64,000 nt of DNA, from assembly GCA_004194705.1 (NCBI GenBank), contig SADC01000367.1:88613-152612 (forward strand), in the 5' to 3' direction. The position numbers and the translations under genes were made by a program. Below the pieces are notes generated by a model that was not told where the DNA came from, made no database searches, and saw only the letters and a program-made list of their open reading frames with translations. The stretch comes from Ditylenchus dipsaci (Eukaryota > Nematoda > Chromadorea > Rhabditida > Anguinidae). How positions within the stretch are numbered: the first letter of the stretch is position 1; every line of letters begins with the position of its first letter. Below are positions 45,195-57,720 of this stretch, piece by piece.

Positions 45195-47880
45195 GGGTAA
45201 AATATTAACTGACCACGAATTTGACTGGCCACCATCAACTGACCACGGTATCAACTGACTACTATCAACTGACCATGGTATCAACTGACTACTATCAACT
45301 GACCACGGTATCAACTGACCACTATCAACTGACTACTATTGTGAAATCATGGTCTTGGAAATTATTACTTTACGATGTCAAGAAATGAACAAGTATTGAC
45401 GATTTTTCAGACTCGTTTTGTGATAGAAATTAGGGTTGGATTCAGTCTTTTTATATCAGTTGGTTGACAAAACCGAAAGCAAAAACCGAGCCGGTTTCTC
45501 CGTAACCCGTTTTTGGTTAACTGACCTTATGTAACTCCATAGAAAGTATCACTTTTTATTATGTGTTGAGCGTTTTCCTATATCATTTGATGGTCTGTGA
45601 AAGATTCCTCATGAAATATTATTTTCATGAGGAATCGAGGTGCCGATCATTGCGTGCAAGAGGTCTAGTAGAAAAGAAACGAAAATTACCAACGAGAAAA
45701 GCAGATGTTTCGAACAACACTTGGATTGACCTTGAGCCAAATAATGAACACTTCTGTGAGCCAAAAAGTGTGAGCGAGTAAGTTTCTGTAAACTTTTGCT
45801 GATTTCGATGTGATTACAGGTAAAAGGAATTTCCATGAGAAGAAGTTTCCAAGCAGAAGCTGCAACTGGAATGCGTGAAGCTCCATCAGCTGCAATCGTT
45901 CGTTTGGAAAAAAAATCGCCACCCAGTTTGCAAATCAGCCAAGTGAATTTTTAATAATTTTCTCTGATGTTTTTACATGTAAGCTTTAGCTTTCCGTCAA
46001 GAAGTGCGTCAAGCAGCAGTGGCTAATCGGAATGCGTTTTCTCAAGGACTTAAGCGAGCACATGTCAAGCACTTTCCAACTGTCAACAGCTTCAAGGAAC
46101 TAGATGATGAGGAAAACTTTTGCTAACCTGTACGTTGAGAGGTCAATTTCTGGGGGTGATAACTTTGGGGAAAAGTTTTGCTCTATGCCGGTAGGTAGTT
46201 CTTTCTTCTCTCCTTATACATTTTTAAGTTTAGACAATGACCTTCTTATATTCACATCTCCTCGAAACCTCTTCACTTGCGTCATTCCAGGATTGAATGA
46301 AATGTGCGGTTTCTATGCTTGTTATACGCTAGGTGAAACCTGCTTTAACGAAAACCTGCTTAACGAAAACCTGCTTAACGAAAACCTGCTTAACGAAAAC
46401 CTGCTTAACGAAAACCTGCTTAACGAAAACCTGCTTAACGAAAACCTGCTTAATCGCGCGAAATCGAATATTTTGCTATGAAAGATAGGTTATTTCATTT
46501 AAACCTTAATTTTTTATTCTCTTAACTGATGTTGTCCGTTTAACTTATAGTATTATCATTTTCACATCATAATTATTTATTTTAGGCAAGCATACACATT
46601 TAAAATCCTGATAAATAGAAACTTTCAGTAACTTCCAATACATGTCTTAGTTCCGAATTGTCAATTAATTATTTTTTTTCTCGACTATCTTTGGCTTGCA
46701 TTAAAAATTTATTTATTAAATTTAGCAGAAGCAAAAATCTATTACAAACAAAGAAATGAAAAAGTTTTTGACTATTGCAAAAAATCGTCAAATATTGAAT
46801 TGTGCGAAACAGGGAGAGAGCCAAATAAGTGAAACAAAGATAAACAAAACAGTAGTTGTACTGAACTACACTACAAATGTCTTGCGCCAGACATACAATG
46901 AATAAGACGGTCATGGGTTTTAGCTAATTGATCCTTCAGATCATCGCGTTCACTATATATCTCGTTAAATTTAACGACAAAAATGCAAACAAAAAGAGTG
47001 CAATGAAAAAAAGAATAAAACATAAAAATTTCAAGATTTCTTTAAATGTATATCTGTAAACGTAAAAGTGAAAAGTAAATAAAAGTAACTGAGAATAAAC
47101 TATTTTAATCCGTAATCTCCAAAAAAAGTTACTGAAAGTTTCTATTTATCAGATTTTAAATGTGTATGCTTGCCTAAAATAAATAATTATGATGTGAAAA
47201 ATGATAATAACTATAAGTTAAACGGACAACATCAGTTAAGAGAATAAAAAATTAAGGTTAAATGAAATAACCTATCTTTCATAGCAAAAATATTCGATTT
47301 CGCGCGATTAAGCAGGTTTTCGTTAAGCAGGTTTTCGTTAAGCAGGTTTTCGTTAAGCAGGTTTCGTTAAGCAGGTTTTCGTTAAGCAGGTTTTCGTTAA
47401 GCAGGTTTTCGTTAAGCAGGTTTTCACCTAGCCTCTTATACCTTTTAAACTTGAATTTTCATAGGTAAACACGCCACTCCGACCGAATGTGCCAACTGCT
47501 ATGATCCGATATATCGCAAGTCACTTTGATGTTGCGCTTCGATGAAAAAATTTTTTGTTCGAATAACTTGTTAGTGCTGCTTACCTTCCGTTTATGTCAA
47601 ACACTTACTGAATAAAACATGTTATTGATCGAAAAGTTCGTGTCATTCAAAAGATTCTTATACTCCTTGTACAAGGCTTCTACTCTCTCGATTTTATAAT
47701 AAAAAGCTTGACGATTTTACAAATAGTAGTCAGTGATAGTAGTCACTTGATACCGTAGTCAGTTAATAGTAGTCAGTTGATGCCGTGGTCAGTTGATAGT
47801 AGTCAGTTGATACCGTGGTCAGTTAATGGGGCCAGTCAAATTCGTGGTCAGTCGATCCTCGTCCAAATGAGAGTATTTCT
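45195..47880. mobile_element. Element with 30-bp terminal tandem repeats
   Basis: ACTATCAACTGACCACGG-type units repeat at 45195-45345 and in complement at 47715-47870, giving inverted repetitive ends. Inside, coding-like pieces on the + strand read KRKLPTRKADVSNNTWIDL (45677 on) and RQEVRQAAVANRNAFSQGL then KRAHVKHFPTVNSFKELDDE (45990-46110). These could be remains of its own protein; no family recognised. Confidence 0.5.
46328..47432. mobile_element. Long terminal-inverted-repeat element, MULE-like
   Basis: Ends GCTAGGTGAAA and complement. Each roughly 320-bp inverted end opens with about eight copies of a 15-bp repeat, GAAAACCTGCTTAAC, followed by CGCGCGAAATCGAATATTTT. Flanks TTGTTATAC and CTCTTATAC suggest a diverged 9-bp target duplication. 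No transposase inside. Confidence 0.65.
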
Positions 47881-47900
47881 CAGTGTTTTTTAGTTTCTAA

Positions 47901-48182
47901 CAGTGTTGTAGGTGGCACCGGTGCGGTGCCGTGAGCTGGTGCCGGATTTTTTTAGCTCGGTGCCGTAAATCGGTGCTGGTGCCGAAACTCTAAAAAAAGG
48001 AAATTACATCGGTGCGGCACCGGCACCAGACAGCTCACGGCACCGCACCGGTGCCGTGAGCTGGTGTCGATACCGAAAATTTTTCGGTCGCTGCCGTGAG
48101 CTGTCTGGTGCCGGTGCCAAAAAAATTTCGGTCGGTACCGTGAGCTGGTGCTGGTGCCGCAATTCTGAAATTTACAACACTG
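47901..48182. mobile_element. GC-rich hAT-type MITE with perfect 8-bp duplication
   Basis: Ends CAGTGTTGTA and TACAACACTG; GTTTCTAA on both sides (47893-47900, 48183-48190). The interior is built from CGGTGCCGTGAGCTGGTGCC-type words on both strands. It interrupts the end of a family K foldback (48184-48340). Confidence 0.75.
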
Positions 48183-48531
48183 GTTTCTAATGAGCTACCA
48201 ACTGGCTCGATGTGTTTAAAAAAATTTGAGGAAAATGCATTTTATGAAACTACCTCGCGTTTTCCAAAACCATTGGTGCTCTCACTTTCACACGTCACAT
48301 CGAGCCAGTTAATAGCACTTTAGAAACTAGAGATTCAGGGCTACATGTTGATCCAAAAAATAAATTTACAATTTAGAAATCACTGAGAAATACTTTTGTT
48401 TATGTATTTTTGCGGAAAATCAGTATTTTGGTGCGTGTTTCCAGTTACAGCCTTTTGAATAGAAATCGCAATTAGTGTTAAGATTTCAGAAAAGCTTGTA
48501 GGTTCTTTAACCTGTAACTGTTCTATATTTT

Positions 48532-48541
48532 AGAAGATATG
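48532..48541 (+). promoter_or_regulatory. 3' splice acceptor 5 nt before the kanadaptin ATG
   Basis: TTCTATATTTTAG|AAGATATG. Either a 5'-untranslated-region intron ends here or the mRNA receives a trans-spliced leader; the sequence cannot decide. Confidence 0.4.
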
Positions 48542-51008
48542 TCGTTGCCAGCAGAAGGGATTGAAAATATTAATCAGCCAATGAATTGTGAGCAACCAGT
48601 CAAAATGGAAGAATCACCAGCAGTGGAAGAGAGGAAAGAAGAGCAGCTTTCTTTCAAAACACCAGCTTTGCCTTCAATGCCGACAAAAGTCAGCATACAG
48701 ATGAAAGAGTCTGGCGTTCAGATTTACTGGAACTGTCATACAGTGCGCCGTCTTGGAGCAGCAAGCCTTCTCCGGAAAATGCTTTTTTCATTGAGGTCAT
48801 CAAAAATGGAGTGGTGTCGAGCAGATTCAACTGCATTCCTGAAGAATGAGTCATTTTTGTGCATTGGTCGGTTTCCGCCAAGTGATATTCAACTGGATCA
48901 TCCGAGTGTTTCAAGGCATCACTGCATCCTGCAGTACGGCAATTTGGTGGAGCAAGCCGGATGGTATTTTATGATTTTCATATCCACACTTTTCATAATA
49001 TCCCTTCAATCAGGTTCTGTTTGACATGGGCAGCACTCACGGCACCAAGTTAAACAAGAAGCCGGCAAAGAAGCACTGCTATATTCATTTGAGACCAGGA
49101 TACGTCTTTCAAATTGCGGGTTGGTGTTTTATTGGGAGCTTTTTACGAATAACAACGTAGGGGCACTGCGTGTGACCTCGGAGGCCTTTGATGAAAGTTG
49201 CGCCATGCTTTACAAGAATATGCAGAAAAAAAACTCACTGAAACTCCCCTATGTCAAGGTTCCAACCCCCAGTCAATTTATTTTTTAGGCAGCTCTAGAG
49301 TGTTCTCTTTCTGTGGCAAGGGTGGTATAGGAGCGAATGAACCAGCTGAATCATCGGAGACAAAGCAGCAACAAGGACCTGCAGCTAAAGAAGTAGAAGA
49401 AAGCAAGTCGGAGAACGGAGAAGATGGAGCAAACAAGGCTGAGCAGAAGTATTTTGAGAAGGATCCAATCGGGTGGTTAGATAAATATTTCGAGCGCGAG
49501 GGGCTGCCAATGAATTACCAGTATACTCGACCAGCAGAACCGGTGGAGATTGGGTGTGCAGTATCGAGTAGGTTGCTATGTGATTTTTCATCTACTTTAA
49601 TTATCTTACTCTAGGTTGGCTGATGATGTAGCTGCGGCTGGTGTAATCTAATCTCTGCTTCAGCATTCACTCGTCAACTGGCTCAGTTTCAATGCTCTCT
49701 GGTCGCCTGCGAACGTCTTGAAGCAAATGGTTGATTTATTAGTGATTTCGCCAACCATATTTGTCTTTTTAATATTCGATGTTCTCAGGTCTTTTGCGTA
49801 CATTTTCCATTTGGAACAAGAGGAAGACATATGCTGAAAACGACTATTACGACAGCGATGAGGATACTTTTTTTGATAGAACAGGCCAGATAGAGGAACA
49901 GCGGAGAAAGCGGAAAATGCGATGTGAGGTGAGTATCACTACTGCAGCTTCGTCTTTAAAAGTCACATTTAGGGTGATGAAACTGCTGGAAAATCGAAGT
50001 CGTATGATGAGCTAAAAAAGACTTTGATAGAAACCGAGAGCAAATTGACCATCGTGAAGTCAGAAATTCAGCGTCTGCTTGGCAAAAATGCCTACACTGA
50101 TGCCGAAGGGAACATTTTAAAGACTGCTAATTTTTCTGTGAGTTGAACATTTTTAAATTTTTAATTTTGCTGTGAGTAGGATTTACTTTCAGATGCGGAT
50201 GACCATCTCACAGATGAAATCAAAAGAAAAGAAACTGGTGGAAGAATGTGCTAAGTTAAGTAAGTTGGTCGAATTCGTCAAACCGCACGGGCTGGATGAA
50301 ATGTTTCCGATGAAAAAGCTAGAAGTTTCTCATGTGAAGGAGGGTTCTCGAATTCAAGCCAGCTTAAGTGCTGCAGCCCCTTCCGCATCTCTCGGAGTGC
50401 AGTCCAGCAAAAATCTGATGAGATACCCGCCCATCTACGGAGCAAATCGGCGGTCAGAAAAGTGAGCCAGATGTTAGTAGCAAAGAAACCAAGAAAGATA
50501 GTGCTGGTGTGAGTGCTGAAAGGTTGGTTCAGTATTCCTTACTAAAAACTAGGGGTAATTCTGTAGAACTTCAGGGTCAAGTCTGATACAAGGGAAGATG
50601 ATGAAAAACCCTCAGTTGCAATTGAGCCGCCGATAAAGAGAGAGCGTAATTATCAGCCTGCAATGCCGGAATTCATTCAGCCTAAATTTGGGATCTTGAC
50701 CAAAGAAGAGGCCAGAATAAGGCATCCAGTTAGAGTGAATAGACGCCAACATTCATTCGAAGAAGAGGTTATTTGTGCATTATCCATGATTTTTTAAAGC
50801 CTTTCTGTAATATTTGTGGAGTTTTTAGCTTGTTGGATCCGACTACAGTACTGTGCCGGTTGAATCGCAGGGAGAATACGCCACGTGGTTACCACCGGAA
50901 AACCAGTCAGGTAAAAAATAGTTTGTTTATATATTGTAAATTTTGCTTTAAGGAGATGGAATAACCAAGCTGAATGCAAAGTTCAAGGACGCTATTGAAA
51001 TTCCTTGA
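48539..51008 (+). CDS. SLC4A1AP: Kanadaptin (SLC4A1AP-type FHA-domain protein), 10 exons
   Basis: Homolog of kanadaptin, a nuclear protein first described as an anion-exchanger adaptor and linked to RNA processing. Exons: 48539-48963, 49014-49119, 49289-49571, 49615-49729, 49789-49928, 49973-50137, 50193-about 50522, 50575-50767, 50829-50910, 50953-51008. The FHA domain shows SFLCIGRFPPSDIQL, HPSVSRHH and MGSTHGTKLNKKP (phosphothreonine-binding Gly-Arg, Ser-x-x-His and GSTHGT). Downstream are the family block YYDSDEDTFFDRTGQIEEQ and the C-terminal ATWLPPENQSGDGITKLNAK. Frame breaks near 48680, 48846, 48963, 49650 and 50450 keep conserved text in the next frame (for example WSSKPSPENAFFIEVIKNG), so I suspect assembly indels. 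Introns are 42-61 nt except one of 169 nt. Confidence 0.92.
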
Positions 51009-51087
51009 AAAACGAAAATATACTGCACTTGTATTTGGAAACCTTTTGTCTTTTTGTTGTTTCTGTCTGGCTTTGTCACTCTGAAAT

Positions 51088-51093
51088 AATAAA
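51088..51093 (+). terminator. Polyadenylation signal AATAAA of kanadaptin
   Basis: AATAAA 80 nt after the stop codon at 51006-51008. Confidence 0.6.
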
Positions 51094-51199
51094 CGATCTG
51101 GGTTTGTGTTTGGACGCAAAAGGATGCCCTCTTTTTAGAGTGATGTTTACCAATTCTGGTGTTAAACTAAGCGGTCTGGAAGCGCTCCATTAGGCAAGT

Positions 51200-51955
51200 T
51201 CACTTCAATCGTCTCTCTGTTGTTAGTGCCACTTTGTGTTTTCTCAAACTGGTTAGCTGGCTGCCTTTCCTTCTTGTCCTTATCTATAGGAATTTTCCAG
51301 TTTTGTTTTTTCTCTTAACACCGTTCAATGAGCTCTGTTCTAGGTGGCATTAATTTAAACAAACCTGAAGACTTAATTGTTCATGCATGCAGTGGCATTA
51401 ATTTTGTGCTTGAGATAGAGCATTATCTCCAACATATATTTTAAAGGTCGACAACCAAAACCAAATAATTGCTTAGATACTTTGTAGCTGCTACTTGAAA
51501 CTTCGCTTTCTCCTTGCTGTAATTGCCCCACCCATAAACTAGTTATCAACTCACGAGGGAACTTGTTTTTTAATATAAACAGTAGTTTAAGCATGTGCCG
51601 AAGTAAACTTTCAAGATAGAAGTTGCTCAAATTTGAGGACAATGGTCTAACAAATAGAAAAGGATAATAATCCGCTTCATTTTTCCTCAGGGGTATTTAT
51701 GCTAAAAGGCCGCAACAAGACCTATTTGGACGAAGGATTACTCCGCTTGTTGTGTTTTTAGGCAAAACCAAAATTTCCTTTTTTTCATTACGACGGCTTA
51801 TAAACAAATTTAATTCAAGTCACAGACATTTTTTTGTTCTTATGTATTGTGTGGTGTTCACACTAGTGCTTTTAAAAGTCAAAATCAAGATTCTACTTCA
51901 AGTTTTCTGAAGCTGTCTGTAAATATTTTTGCAGAATATTTTTTTGAAAAAATTT
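51200..51955. other. Stretch without recognised genes
   Basis: Follows kanadaptin. No repeats or coding frames that I can support. Confidence 0.4.
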
Positions 51956-51958
51956 AAA

Positions 51959-52492
51959 AGACCATCGCCGTTGATGGCAATAGCAATTTCGAGTTTTTGA
52001 ATCCGCGGGGACAGATCTTTTATTGCGAAAATATATTTCGAATAATTTATTGATTACGATTAAAATTTCTTCAAAATATAGAACCATCGGCACTAGTAAA
52101 GAATCCTCGTCCAAATATGCCTTGGTCCCCCTGTTGTTTTTTTGTGAAAAACAGCTTGGTCCCCTGTTGTTTTTGTGAAAACAGCTTGTGCCATTCACAA
52201 AAAAAACAAAAGGGGGGACCAAGGCATATTTTGGACAAGGTTTCTTTACTAGTGCCGAACAATCTACTAGTCGAGCCTAACGTTGCTTGACAATGCCAGA
52301 TCGACAATTTAGCCGACTCTCATTGAACCATAACCTATTATTAGTGACCGTTGATTCGCCTCATCTAATTCACAAAATTCAATTTTTAGATGCAAATATA
52401 AAAATTATTCGCAAAAATATTTTTCGCATTTTCGGCTGTCCCCGCCAATTCAAAAACTCTAGATTGCCATTTTCATCAACGGCGATGGTCCT
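51959..52492. mobile_element. Foldback element with nested hairpin
   Basis: ACCATCGCCGTTGATGGCAA at the left pairs with AACGGCGATGGT at the right. The centre carries GCCTTGGTCCCCCTGTTG and its complement CAAAAGGGGGGACCAAGGC. Confidence 0.6.
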
Positions 52493-52753
52493 TTAAGCAA
52501 TAAACCATGAAGTGTGAATAATTTTAAGACAAAATTAGAAAATTGAAAATTGAGAGCTATTTGAAGGTGTCTAGGGGTTCCAACGGTTGTTGGTGATTCC
52601 TCCCAAATAACATGTGCCTTATTCGACACGTGAAGAAGTAGGAGCGGCTAATCAGTAGAGTTTCAAAGTTATACTGGTTAGTATTTAATTTGACCCAATG
52701 CTATCGTTCATATTTGAAAACTTTCCGAACGCATAACGACAAAGTATCCTATA

Positions 52754-53441
52754 CCGTAATTCTTCTAATAGAGCCCCCCCCCTTCTAATAGAGCCCTCTC
52801 AAACTTCAAGTGGTCTGAAACTTCTGTTTTCATTTAACCCCTGGTCACACTCCTTGGTCTTGGTCGATGTCGAGGTCGACTTTTTTGAACTTTTTTTGTG
52901 GCCAGAGATGATTTTTCCAGTATCATTTTTATTTTTTATACAAACTACAGCTCAAAATCTAAGCTTTTTCGCGTATCAAAAATATTTTAAAAATGTAACA
53001 AAAATACATATGATGGTCTAAAAGTTGTAGGTGGTCGATGTCACGGTCGAGGTACATCGACCTCGACATCGACTACCTACAACTTTTGTATTATTACACG
53101 CACTTTTGTCATTTAAATCAAAAGTTGTTCGGTGTAAAAGAAATCTTAGTTCCTCAGCTATGTTTGGTATGAAAAACATAAAAATGATACAAGAAAAAAT
53201 CATCTCTGGCTACAAAAGAAGTTCAAAAAAAGTCGACTTTGACATCGACCAAGACCAAGAGTGTGACCATAGCCTTACTGTTTGAGCTGTGTAGAAAGTG
53301 CTTGCGAGGGATTTCAAAAATCTAACAGGCACTTTTTACACAGCTCAAGCAGTAAATGAAAACAGAAGTTTTAGACTACTTGAAGTTTGAAAAATTGCAT
53401 GTTTCTAATAGAGCCCCGGGGTTCTATTAGAGGAATTACGG
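52754..53441. mobile_element. TA-target palindromic MITE, family M
   Basis: Ends CCGTAATTCTTCTAATAGAG and complement; TA at 52752-52753 and 53442-53443. Most of the 688 bp is palindromic, including GGTCTTGGTCGATGTCGAGG and CGACATCGACCAAGACC-type complement. Confidence 0.7.
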
Positions 53442-53454
53442 TAAATATGATAGG

Positions 53455-54205
53455 TGGAACAAAGCGATCGCATTTTTCACTAATTTGTAAATCATGTTTT
53501 AATAGCTCCTAAGTAATTTTTACATGCTTAAAACGATAAAAAAAAGTTATTTTCTGACATTTTCCACACAAAAAATTAATTTTTAAAAAGAAAGTTTTGA
53601 CCAAAATGTGACTTTTTGCGTTGAGAGACCAAGGTAAATTACCTTGTATTAAGGTATTTCACCCCGTTTTGGTCACTGGAACTGGGCAAAAAGAGTCTCT
53701 TTATGCATTTTAATCAAGAGTTGCTCGGAATTATGTCTAAGATAAGTGAGTGCGCGCATCTCTAACCAACCAAGCCCCTGCGCCCCCTTCGGGGGCGCAG
53801 GGGCTTGGTTGCTTGGGTTGAGATGCGCCCACCCACGTACCTTAGACACAAATCACTCGAAAGTGACTCTGGATGCATAAAAAAGAAAGTGACTCTGGAT
53901 GCATAAATACATACCAAACTCTGGTATGTATGCATACCAGAGTTTATTTATGCGGTAGGCTCCAGTTAATCAAAACTATGTTCAAATTCCATCTTTTTAG
54001 GTATCCAGATACCCTTTCAGGTTGGATTGCCTTGGGGACCAAGGCAAAAAATTGAATTTTGGTCAAAAATTAAAAAAAAATCCATTTTTTGTGTGGAAAA
54101 ATGTCAGAAAATAACTTTTTTTGTTTTAAGCATATAAAAATTACTTAGGAGTCATTTAAACATGATTTACAAATTAGTGAAAAATGCGAAACATCGCTTT
54201 GAACA
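53455..54205. mobile_element. Foldback containing the shared central hairpin module
   Basis: Outer arms (AAGTTATTTTCTGACATTTT..., ACAAATTAGTGAAAAATGCG complement) enclose 53640-54010, a copy of the TCTAAGATAAGTGAGTGCGC / GCGCCCCCTTCGGGGGCGC module of families A and B. Confidence 0.6.
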
Positions 54206-54309
54206 TCGTCCAAAAGACGTTAAAACACGAAAGCCCAATCCGGAGGGCAGGAAAAATTTCGGCCGAATTTCCTATTTTTGCACTAGCTTTTATGACTCAC
54301 CCTTTATAC

Positions 54310-54518
54310 CAGGGCTGCCAGATTTTTTTTTCAAAAATAAGGACATTTGCTGAAAATAAGGACATTTTTTGGTATTTTCGCCAAATTTGCTATTTTATCC
54401 AGTGCTTATCGCTCTTTCGCTGCCAAAAAATAAGATTTTGACTAAATTTTTGTAACAAAATAAAATTTGAAATCCAAAATAAGGACAAATCTTATTAACA
54501 AGGACGTCCGGCAACCTG
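54310..54518. mobile_element. hAT-like MITE, copy 2
   Basis: CAGGGCTGCCAGATTTTTTT to GACGTCCGGCAACCTG. The interior has AAAATAAGGACA repeats in complement to 23206-23405. Confidence 0.5.
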
Positions 54519-55756
54519 ATGTATGCCCGTTTCAAACGAGAGAATTTTTCGGCCGTCATGTATTTTGCTTATATCATTTATATATTTTTGGTGATTTTAT
54601 AATTTGGAGTTCATAGCTATTCACATAAAAACATTATATATATGTTGGTGTGCAAATTTATTTAAATTGCGTGTTCTGAGAAATGAACTCCCAACTAGTC
54701 TCTGCTTTATCTTCTCAATGCCCATTTCCTTTGCAAGTAAGCGAGGGTGGATGTCAATTGTCCTTTAACATGTTTGTTTATATGTTTCCGAGAGTGGAGA
54801 AATTTGTTCAAAAAGGCATGAGAACTAGGAAGTGGTTTCTATTAAAAAACATTACAAATTTAACAACTAATAATTTTGTTGTTCAGTTTCAACTGGAAAT
54901 TCAGATGTGATGTACTTCTGTTTTTGTTTGAAGCCTGCAAATTTTTGTGTGTTTTGGAAGAAAAAACTAAGCAATGGCATGTGTGGAAAGCACTATTGGC
55001 ATTGTCTTTCCTAGAATCAAGCATGTAAATAAATAATTTATTGCTAAATGATTGCTTGTTTGTTTAACTAGCTTTCCATTTTATTCGATTTAAAACTTTT
55101 GTGTCAGACCAATAAAAACTTATGAAAATCGGTTATAAAAGGCCGTTATCGACAATGAAAATTTGGGCAATTTTATTTTGGCGCAAAAATTCTGTTCTTG
55201 CCGTAAAAAAATTTACTATTTCTTGCGCCGTGAAAAGTCTTTTTACAGCAAGGAAAAATTTGGATTAGTTTTCGGTCCACTTTTTCCCCGATAATCAAAT
55301 ATTTCTATTACTAGTGGAAAATGTCGCACGGAGGAAACTTTTGTTGACACAGCTTTGATCCTACAAAATTATCACGATTAATAATTTGAAAGAAACAAAT
55401 TACCACCTATTGAATAATCGAAAATTTTAGGAAAAAGTGGAAAACTTTTGCACAAAAAACGTTCAAAGTAAACTTGACTTTAGATTTGTAATCAGCATGT
55501 ATAATGGAACTCCATAGTGCTTTAAAAAGTAAAAATGGCTTTGGAGTGTTAATTATGCTAATATCTTGTTAATGATTCGAGGTGAAGAGACATCCATACC
55601 GAAGAGCAAATATATAGTGCAGACATAGGCGTACCCAGGGTGGGGCTAGCCGGGCTTTAGCCCTCTCGTCAGGATTTTTTAATAAGGATTAGCCCCTTCC
55701 GTCAGGATTTTTTAGTCTTTTTAGCCCTTTTAGCTCCTCCCGTCAGGAAAAATTTT

Positions 55757-56275
55757 GCAATCCTGGTGCTGAGCCTCTGGCTCGAAGCCAAAAGCCGGAG
55801 AAGGGGAGACCCTTTCGGTCGAAAAATTGAAGATGTTGAACATAGTTTTGAATACTGGGCCTACCGCATAAATAACTTGGTATGCATGCTTTTCATGCAT
55901 CCAGAGTCACTTTCGAGTGATTTGTGTCTAAGGTATGTGGGTGTGCGCATCTCAACTCCAAGCCCCAAGCCCCGAAGGGGGCGCAGGGGCTTGAGAGTTA
56001 GAGATGCGCGCACGCACTTACCTTAGACATGATTCCGAGAAGTACACTTGATCATAAAATGCATATAGAGTCTATTTTTGCCACGGCCCGAGTTGAAAAA
56101 CATGGTAAAGCAGCCAAAAAAGTGGCCCTGTGTTATTCCCTTCCCTCCCAATACAGCCCTTGAACCCTATTTAAATGGCTTTCCTGGTCCTTTTATGGCG
56201 AAATTATTACATAAAAATTTTTTGAGGGCATATAAAAAGTTGGTTTTTGGGGGGGGGTACAATGGAATAGCGGCA
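55757..56275. mobile_element. Truncated family A foldback
   Basis: Central hairpin module (GTCTAAGGTATGTGGGTGTG ... CGCACTTACCTTAGACATG) followed by a right arm with CCTCCCAATACAGCCC, GGTCCTTTTATGGCGAAATT and GGTTTTTGGGGGGGGGTA. The left arm is replaced by TAGCCC(C/T)TTCCGTCAGGATTT tandem text (55655-55755). Confidence 0.55.
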
Positions 56276-56344
56276 AAATTCCAAATTGCTGTGCTTATCA
56301 AGTTTCATGGTCCTTTAAGGGCCATTGCCGTCTCCGATAACGGT

Positions 56345-56523
56345 TGTCCCCGCCAATTCAAAAACATTTCCTGATCACTGAACTTCTGCACGGATTTTTC
56401 TACTTGTTTCTAACAAAACTATACCTAAAATTAAATTCTAGACTTGTTTTGTTAGAAACCAAGCTGAAAAATCCGTATGGAAGTTTAATGACTAGTCGAA
56501 ATTTTTTGAATTGGCGGGACAAT
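56345..56523. mobile_element. Foldback family C, uninterrupted copy
   Basis: CCCCGCCAATTCAAAAACAT to TTTTTGAATTGGCGGG, centre ATTAAATTCTAGACTTG. It supplies the empty-site sequence AGAAACCAAGCTGAAAAATC for the family B insertion at 5825. Confidence 0.65.
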
Positions 56524-57720
56524 CCGGAACGCGTGACCATCGCCTTTCAATACAACGTCGTTTACTGTAATTTCGCAGAAGACTTTCCGTTTAGATTGCC
56601 ATTTCCGTGTCTTCAAAAAATAGGGACCGGTCAGTTCGCCACGCTTTTCAAAATGATCAGTTCGCCACGATCAATCCGCCACGCTTTTCCCCAAACTTAT
56701 TGGTGAGCAAAAAAAGCATCCCTAATGCTTTTAATGTTTTTTTCTACAACCAACTGCTGTTTTGCCGGATTGTCTATGTACCAATAAAATCAGTCGGGAC
56801 TGTTATAAAACACTATTAGAAAGAACCCAAATATATGTCCCAGAACTCGGAACAAGTGCGTAAGACATTTTTTAGTCCCGGCCAACGTAATCTGGCCTAC
56901 CCTTAGTCTGAGGCCTAAGCCTAATCAGTTAGAACAAAGGCTAGATTCCAGATTTTGGAGTGAATTTACTTTATTTATATTTTTTATTTTTTGTGAAACT
57001 AATTATTCATCAAGTGACCACTTGGTGAATCTGGATGTCCACTTGGTGCAAGTAACAGGTAGTTATGGCAGTGCATGGAACATAGGAACGCATTTAAACG
57101 AGAATGTTTTTTAGGACAAAAGTATGCCAATTTTATAAGTTAAAAAAGCGTGGTGAATTGACCGTGGTGAACAGACTGTTTCAATGCGTGGCGAACTGAC
57201 CGTACACACTAAAAAATAGAGGCATAGTCATTTTCCGAAACTAGCTATTCAAAATGAGCTTTATAAATAATCAAAATAATTTTTTTTCCATTTATTTCTC
57301 TGGCAGCATCCACTTATCGTGCGTTTAGCAAAACGCTAGTTATTAACCATTAGCATTGAAAGAGGCAAAAGTGTAGCTAGCCAAATACCTTTTTTAATTT
57401 GCTTCTATTACCTGTGTTTAGACAATTTTGTGGTTAATTACTGGTTGAACGATTCTAGTTGTACTTAATTAATGTTTTCAATATTGTGAAGGTGGATCTA
57501 CTATTTTCGCTAATTAACTAATTTTTTTGTTTATTCCATGTTGATTATATTGAGAAATGCTGGAAATTTTAAACAGCTCTTTAAAGGGACATTTCCTTGC
57601 GTTACGCCGCAATAAACGTAGGGCCAGCATTTTTTTCAAATTGTTCTGTTTTTCATTGATTTTGCATAAAATCTGATCAAAAAAAGTTTTACGTCAAAAC
57701 TTTTTTTTCAAAAATGAATA

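Noticed and set aside
46333..46454. Possible CRISPR-like regular repeats
   Set aside because: The 15-bp units are directly adjacent with no spacers and occur as inverted ends of a transposon in a eukaryotic genome.
46104..46481. NENLLNENLL repeat protein
   Set aside because: Reading frame through the 15-bp terminal repeat of a transposable element.
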